Assembly: GCA_025357975.1 (NCBI GenBank)
Contig: JANYKY010000289.1
Span: 1-5,890 of the forward strand
DNA length: 5,890 nt
Direction: 5' to 3'
Source: Gemmatimonadaceae bacterium
GTDB lineage: Bacteria > Gemmatimonadota > Gemmatimonadetes > Gemmatimonadales > Gemmatimonadaceae
Below, piece by piece: positions 4,988 to 5,890 of the stretch (the stretch's first letter is position 1; every line of letters begins with the position of its first letter). The notes below the pieces were generated by a model. The model was not told the DNA's origin, ran no database searches, and saw nothing but the letters and a program-made list of their open reading frames with translations. Made by a program: the position numbers and the translations under genes.

Positions 4988-5890
4988 GTGAGAACAAGCC
5001 GATTGTTAGTCATGGCTATCGCCTTGCTGGCGGCCAGCGCAACAAGCGTTGCCGCGCAGGGGCGGCGACTGATTGGGCGGGTGACCGAGACTGGCGGTAC
5101 AGCGCCGGTGAGCTCGGCCACCGTGAGCGTGGTTGGTACTACAGTCGGGGTCATTACGGGACCCGACGGAAGGTTCAACGTTGCGGTTCCGGAGGGTACG
5201 CTGACGCTGAGAGTCCGACGGATTGGATATTCTCCGAAGGTCGTCACTGTAAACGCTGGATCCAACGACGTCGTGGTATCGCTCGACAAAGACGTCCTGG
5301 AGCTCGACAAGCAGGTCATTACCGGCGCTGCAACGACGATCTCCAGCCAGAATTCTGCTAACGCGGTCGCTGTTGTGAGTGGCGAGCAGCTCAATCGAGC
5401 CCCGACGCCGACGATCGAGAACGCGTTACAGGGAAAGATCGCAGGCGCAATCGTTACGACCAACTCGGGAGCACCGGGTGGTGGCGCGCAAGTGCAGCTT
5501 CGCGGAGTTACATCCATTGGATCGAGCTCCAGTCCGCTTTACGTCGTTGATGGCGTGATCGTCAGCAATGCGGCGATCTCTAGCGGACTTACAACGATTA
5601 CGCAGGCTTCGCGCGTGATCGGCACATCCAACCAGGACCAGCAGGTCAATCGAATCGCTGATCTGAACCCCGCGGATATCGAGGACATTTCTGTGCTGAA
5701 AGGAGCGTCTGCGGGGGCGATTTACGGATCTGCAGCTTCCAATGGCGTGATCATCATCACCACAAAGCGCGGTCGGAACGGGAAGCCCGCATTTAACATT
5801 ACGCAACGGCTTGGTCAGTTCAGACTTGCAAACAAGCTCAACCTCAGGTGTTTCGGAAGCGAGGCAGATGCCGTCGCGGCTGGTTTCGAC
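4988..5890 (+). CDS. SusC/RagA-type TonB-dependent outer-membrane receptor, N-terminal part
   Basis: The frame is open to the window end, giving 301 residues of a protein that normally has about 1000. From GTG 4988: residues 1-23 are a Sec signal peptide (RTSR, hydrophobic core, cleavage near SVAA/Q). Residues 28-103 are a carboxypeptidase-regulatory-like beta-sandwich (LIGRVTETGGTAPVSSATV, GPDGRF, RVRRIGYSPK), typical of the SusC class. A TonB-box-like segment, ELDKQVITGA, is at 105-114. The plug domain spans about 120-263, with the SusC hallmarks LQGKIAGA (147-154), QVQLRGVTSI (168-177), SPLYVVDGV (182-190), IEDISVLKGASAGAIYGSAASNGVIIITTKRG (231-262). The barrel begins near 268. Such receptors import oligosaccharides, peptides or other large nutrients with TonB energy and usually pair with a SusD-type lipoprotein encoded just downstream, outside this window. 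Substrate cannot be told. ATG 4976 is the alternative start. Confidence 0.93.
   Translation, partial: MRTSRLLVMAIALLAASATSVAAQGRRLIGRVTETGGTAPVSSATVSVVGTTVGVITGPDGRFNVAVPEGTLTLRVRRIGYSPKVVTVNAGSNDVVVSLDKDVLELDKQVITGAATTISSQNSANAVAVVSGEQLNRAPTPTIENALQGKIAGAIVTTNSGAPGGGAQVQLRGVTSIGSSSSPLYVVDGVIVSNAAISSGLTTITQASRVIGTSNQDQQVNRIADLNPADIEDISVLKGASAGAIYGSAASNGVIIITTKRGRNGKPAFNITQRLGQFRLANKLNLRCFGSEADAVAAGFD

Noticed and set aside
4894..5517. 207-residue minus-strand open frame
   Set aside because: It lies opposite the clearly coding SusC-type receptor and its Thr/Ser/Val-rich translation matches no family; a GC-rich shadow frame.

Overview
This window looks like a chromosomal segment of a Gram-negative, double-membrane bacterium, most likely a member of the Gemmatimonadota (inference; a Bacteroidota-related lineage is the alternative). 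The evidence is a Kdo transferase for lipopolysaccharide assembly, two lipoprotein-type signal peptides, a SusC/RagA-type TonB-dependent receptor with a carboxypeptidase-regulatory domain ahead of its plug, and high GC content (about 60% by eye). SusC-type receptors in a high-GC genome, and the style of this receptor's N-terminus, fit Gemmatimonadota better than the usually AT-richer Bacteroidota. No phage, transposase, CRISPR, tRNA or rRNA sequence is visible.

Layout. Bases 3-341 (+) hold the C-terminal half of an EAL-domain cyclic-di-GMP phosphodiesterase, whose stop codon runs into a 7-bp tandem repeat. Converging on it is a minus-strand pair: a lipoprotein DsbA-like thiol oxidoreductase (2430-1717) followed after 34 bp by the Kdo transferase waaA (1682-390). 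Divergent from that pair, after 37 bp, is a plus-strand run of three genes: a secreted, membrane-anchored TPM-domain (YgcG-like) protein with a glycine-rich tail (2468-3373), a small nucleotidyltransferase-fold protein (3430-4140), and a LemA-family lipoprotein (4196-4771). This run ends at a strong UUCG-loop terminator (4793-4817). A 216-bp leader with a candidate promoter, a perfect inverted repeat and a good ribosome binding site then leads into a SusC/RagA-type receptor (4988 onward), which is cut by the window end.

How the genes may work together. Most of the products are envelope proteins: LPS core synthesis, extracytoplasmic thiol chemistry, a LemA/TPM pair and an outer-membrane nutrient receptor. 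LemA and TPM proteins are often encoded side by side. Here they appear to share a transcription unit but are separated by a cytoplasmic nucleotidyltransferase-fold protein whose second metal-binding position is Asn rather than Asp. That three-gene cassette is the part most worth a second look. I see no clear evidence of a wholly new system; most of the window is ordinary chromosome.
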